Positions 30,027 to 32,065 of a stretch of 32,065 bases of DNA are shown one piece after another; the stretch's first letter is position 1, and each line of letters starts with the position of its first letter. Position numbers and translations under genes: made by a program. The stretch comes from an uncultured bacterium (GTDB lineage: Bacteria > Cyanobacteriota > Vampirovibrionia > Gastranaerophilales > Gastranaerophilaceae), in contig CASDWH010000014.1 in NCBI GenBank assembly GCA_949284715.1, positions 1 to 32,065 on the forward strand, in the 5' to 3' direction. A model generated the notes under the pieces. The model searched no databases. It saw only the letters and a list, made by a program, of their open reading frames with translations, and had not been told where the DNA came from.

Positions 30027-31619
30027 TTAGTTTTGTGCGATTTGCGTATTTCGTTTTTCTTGCTGTTCTTTTAACGCTTTTTGTTCCTCTTCAAATTGTT
30101 TTATTATTTGTGCTTTTATTTGTTCATGTTTTTTCTTGGTTTTGCCTCGTTCGTAAATGATTAAACCGAGTATTGCAAAGGAACTTAAAAGATTTACAAG
30201 CTGGCAGATTGAGCGGTATTTTTGAGCTTTACCGGTCAATGCTTTATCTGCAAACATCAGTTCATTAGAGGATTTTATATGAGTATTAAGCACCCAGTTT
30301 TTGAATTTTGTTAAAATATTTGCATCTTTTGGTGAAACAACAGTTCTGTTTAAGAGTTTAACACCTGTGCGAGCTTCTATTGCTGATGCTGCGGCCTTAC
30401 CGCCGTAGTCGCCGAAGAAATATAAACTGCCAAAGGTTAAGAGATCTCTGCCGCGTGATTCCCGTACTTCATTTTTATCGTCGGCGGCGGCGATTCTTGA
30501 AGAGAACGTGATGGCTGAAATTGCTCTTGCCTGATCCATTGTCGGGTATTTCCCTTTGAACTGGAGCATTCTGCCGAGCATTTTAAGGTTTGGCCTTTGG
30601 GTTGCTGTCATCAGGATTGAAGCTGCTGCCATGCCGAGCATTGCACCTATTGAGATTAGTTTTTCCTGTCCAAGCCCTTCTTTTGCTTTTGCTTTAATAC
30701 GGGCGTATAATTCAGGATATTTTTTTGCATCTTCAAAATCTTCATATATCGGAGCGCCTTTGACACCTGACAGTTTGCCTGTCATCCATCTGTTAAAGAA
30801 TTGCATTGAAGCGGCAAGCGGAAGTACAAGAAGCAGAGCTATGGCGCTTTTTCCTTTGACAAGTTTTTCGGCTTTTGCTGCAAATTTTTCTATTCCGGAG
30901 CTTCCTGACGCATTGTATTCGTGAATATATTTTTTAGTATTTTGCAGCAGAGAAGAAACGCTGACATCTTTCAAGTAAGCACCTTTATCACCCAGGCGTA
31001 TACTTTCATTAACATGGGTTCTGGTCATTATTTCATCAATTACTTTATTAAATTCTTTTTCATTTGCTGCATTGGCAAGTCTTGTACCAAAGGTTTCTAA
31101 ATCTGATTTAAGAACATCAGAGTATTTGATAACGTTGTTGCCGTCAATTCCTTGAACTTTTGATAATAATGATTCGTAGACTTTTGGCATATTACCGTTT
31201 TGTTCTTTATAAATCCGGCTGACGGTTCTTATTGTATCGGTGTCTGCAAGGCAGTCTGCCATTTTCCCGCCTGTTTTAATAAAATGTTTATCAAGTATTT
31301 TTCCCGCGCCGATTGCTATAAATCCCGGAATAAGGCAATTGATAATAAGTCCGCCGCCTTCTCTGCATAAGGTTTCAAATCCGGCAAACAGATTTGTAAC
31401 TGAGTCAAATATTGTCCGCGGGGCAATTGCTGTTGTAACATCGAGGGTTGCAACATTCATCATAGGATTGCGTTCAAGATATTGCATTCCTGCAACTGCC
31501 GCACCGGCAACTGCTGCAAGCTTTTTGCCTTTAAAATTTATTGAATTTCCATTTTCCTTATTATTTTCTTTTTGGGGATGGAATTTTGTACTTTCCGATA
31601 TATTAACCTTGTTAATCAT
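30027..31619 (-). CDS. Unknown multi-pass membrane protein, N-F-K-G motif, paralogue B
   Basis: A 530-residue protein, unrecognised. The ATG at 31619 is preferred; a GTG two codons upstream is in frame, and neither has a clear Shine-Dalgarno sequence. After a polar, Lys/Asn/Glu-rich start it has I-N-F29-K30-G31, then an Ala/Gly-rich hydrophobic stretch, A-P-R-T at 66-69, a Gly-rich hydrophobic segment (about 90-110) and further hydrophobic stretches near 265-280, 325-340 and 485-500. The C terminus is a long Lys/Glu/Gln coiled-coil-like tail. The shared motifs with the downstream gene point to a tandem duplication. Topology cannot be settled by eye. Confidence 0.72.
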   Translation of the reverse strand: MINKVNISESTKFHPQKENNKENGNSINFKGKKLAAVAGAAVAGMQYLERNPMMNVATLDVTTAIAPRTIFDSVTNLFAGFETLCREGGGLIINCLIPGFIAIGAGKILDKHFIKTGGKMADCLADTDTIRTVSRIYKEQNGNMPKVYESLLSKVQGIDGNNVIKYSDVLKSDLETFGTRLANAANEKEFNKVIDEIMTRTHVNESIRLGDKGAYLKDVSVSSLLQNTKKYIHEYNASGSSGIEKFAAKAEKLVKGKSAIALLLVLPLAASMQFFNRWMTGKLSGVKGAPIYEDFEDAKKYPELYARIKAKAKEGLGQEKLISIGAMLGMAAASILMTATQRPNLKMLGRMLQFKGKYPTMDQARAISAITFSSRIAAADDKNEVRESRGRDLLTFGSLYFFGDYGGKAAASAIEARTGVKLLNRTVVSPKDANILTKFKNWVLNTHIKSSNELMFADKALTGKAQKYRSICQLVNLLSSFAILGLIIYERGKTKKKHEQIKAQIIKQFEEEQKALKEQQEKRNTQIAQN

Positions 31620-31658
31620 ACACACATATCTAACTACATATTCACGGCTACACTGCTG

Positions 31659-31667
31659 ATTATACCA
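31659..31667 (-). promoter_or_regulatory. Extended -10 promoter of the paralogue B gene
   Basis: On the minus strand TGG-TATAAT is seen (TG at 31667-31666, TATAAT 31664-31659), a full extended -10 element, about 40 bp before the ATG at 31619. No clear -35 box is present, as often with extended -10 promoters. Confidence 0.55.
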
Positions 31668-31940
31668 GCAAGTATATTTATTTAAAAGCAGAGCAAAATA
31701 AAAATTGCTTTTTTTTAGACAATTGTAAAGAGAATGTAAAGAATTAATCTTAAGTGTTTTTATAATCTAATAATAATTGATTTAAAACGCTAAGTGTTCT
31801 CTCAAAAGGCTTTTTGGAGTCCAAAATTTTTATCTCTTTATTCAAAAAAATGATTAATAATTTAATTGTAAATTTTTGTAACGATTTAGGTAAAGAAGAG
31901 GTAAAAGATTAAAGAAAAGGAGATGAAGTGCCGATAAAAG
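31668..31940. other. AT-rich intergenic region between divergent genes
   Basis: No ORF is seen. It holds a TATAAT at 31761-31766 that could serve the plus-strand partial gene, a weak AAAAGCA/TGCTTTT hairpin with a run of eight T near 31709-31716, two TAAGTGTT direct repeats (31751 and 31790 region) and AAGGAG at 31917-31922. The AAGGAG is 18 bp from the ATG at 31941, too far for a normal ribosome binding site. Nothing else convincing. Confidence 0.4.
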
Positions 31941-32065
31941 ATGTATAAAGGAAAAAGGACGGGATTAACGCAAATGGGAATGGCAGCGACACAAGCGAAT
32001 TTGTTGACGTTAACCAATCGAAAGAATACGATAGGGTATAACTTGTCGATGCTTTCCGCGCAGAA
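31941..32065 (+). CDS. Partial gene, unknown protein with G-M-A-A-T-Q-A-N-L-L start
   Basis: Only the first 41 codons are in the window: M-Y-K-G-K-R-T-G-L-T, then Q-M-G-M-A-A-T-Q-A-N-L-L-T-L-T-N-R-K. This resembles the N terminus of a family I recall from gut cyanobacteria and other gut bacteria (G-M-A-A-S-Q-A-R-L-L-x-L-T-x-R), whose function is unknown to me. The ATG at 31941 is the only one upstream of it, since TAA stops the frame at 31935, but initiation at the M of M-G-M-A-A (31974) is equally plausible. The product runs past the window edge. Confidence 0.5.
   Translation, partial: MYKGKRTGLTQMGMAATQANLLTLTNRKNTIGYNLSMLSAQ

Noticed and set aside
31705-31716. Intrinsic terminator at the T-run near 31709
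   Set aside because: The stem is AT-rich with a 15-base loop, and no gene on the plus strand ends here.

Overview
The window is about 32 kb of an AT-rich bacterial chromosome made almost entirely of ordinary core genes, interleaved with small lineage-specific genes of unknown function. The gene set and the style of the unknown proteins (Asn/Gln-rich starts followed by a short F-K-G/A motif, and a final partial gene with a G-M-A-A-T-Q-A-N-L-L start) suggest a gut-type non-photosynthetic cyanobacterium (Melainabacteria/Vampirovibrionia, Gastranaerophilales). That placement is an inference from recall, not a search result.

Left part (1-11.4 kb). On the plus strand: an OmpR-type response regulator, dnaN and crcB/fluC. 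On the minus strand: a Fic-domain AMPylase, folC, a PAS-containing membrane histidine kinase, dnaA, murI and an AMIN-domain cell-wall amidase. The kinase and regulator are the only two-component genes here and are plausible partners. The Fic gene looks like an insertion between convergent crcB and folC. It is flanked by 75-79 bp direct copies of the crcB/folC junction, and its promoter carries four near-identical palindromic operators spaced 40, 30 and 40 bp apart.

Middle part (11.4-24.3 kb). On the plus strand: aroE, a large M49-like zinc peptidase, tpiA, and then a long lipid-synthesis run: small ORF, yceD, rpmF, plsX, fabH, unknown, fabD, unknown, fabG, acpP, fabF. A P-loop nucleotide kinase-like gene follows. 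L32 (rpmF) carries an unusual acidic/basic C-terminal tail that doubles its length. Two minus-strand unknown genes sit before tpiA.

Right part (24.3-32 kb). Genes are obg with an abutting DUF1796-type gene (minus), divergent tsaD (plus), a GNAT-like protein, tRNA-Phe, and two tandem paralogous multi-pass membrane proteins of unknown function (minus). The 5' end of a further plus-strand gene is cut by the window edge. The tRNA-Phe leader contains a second copy of the tRNA 5' end, placed just after a good promoter.

Across the window several genes (response regulator, kinase, dnaA, tsaD) have a -10 box only 6-10 bp before the ATG and no Shine-Dalgarno sequence, suggesting leaderless or nearly leaderless mRNAs. 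In the kinase and dnaA an upstream in-frame TTG is really part of the -35 box. No CRISPR array, transposase, rRNA or convincing replication origin was seen.
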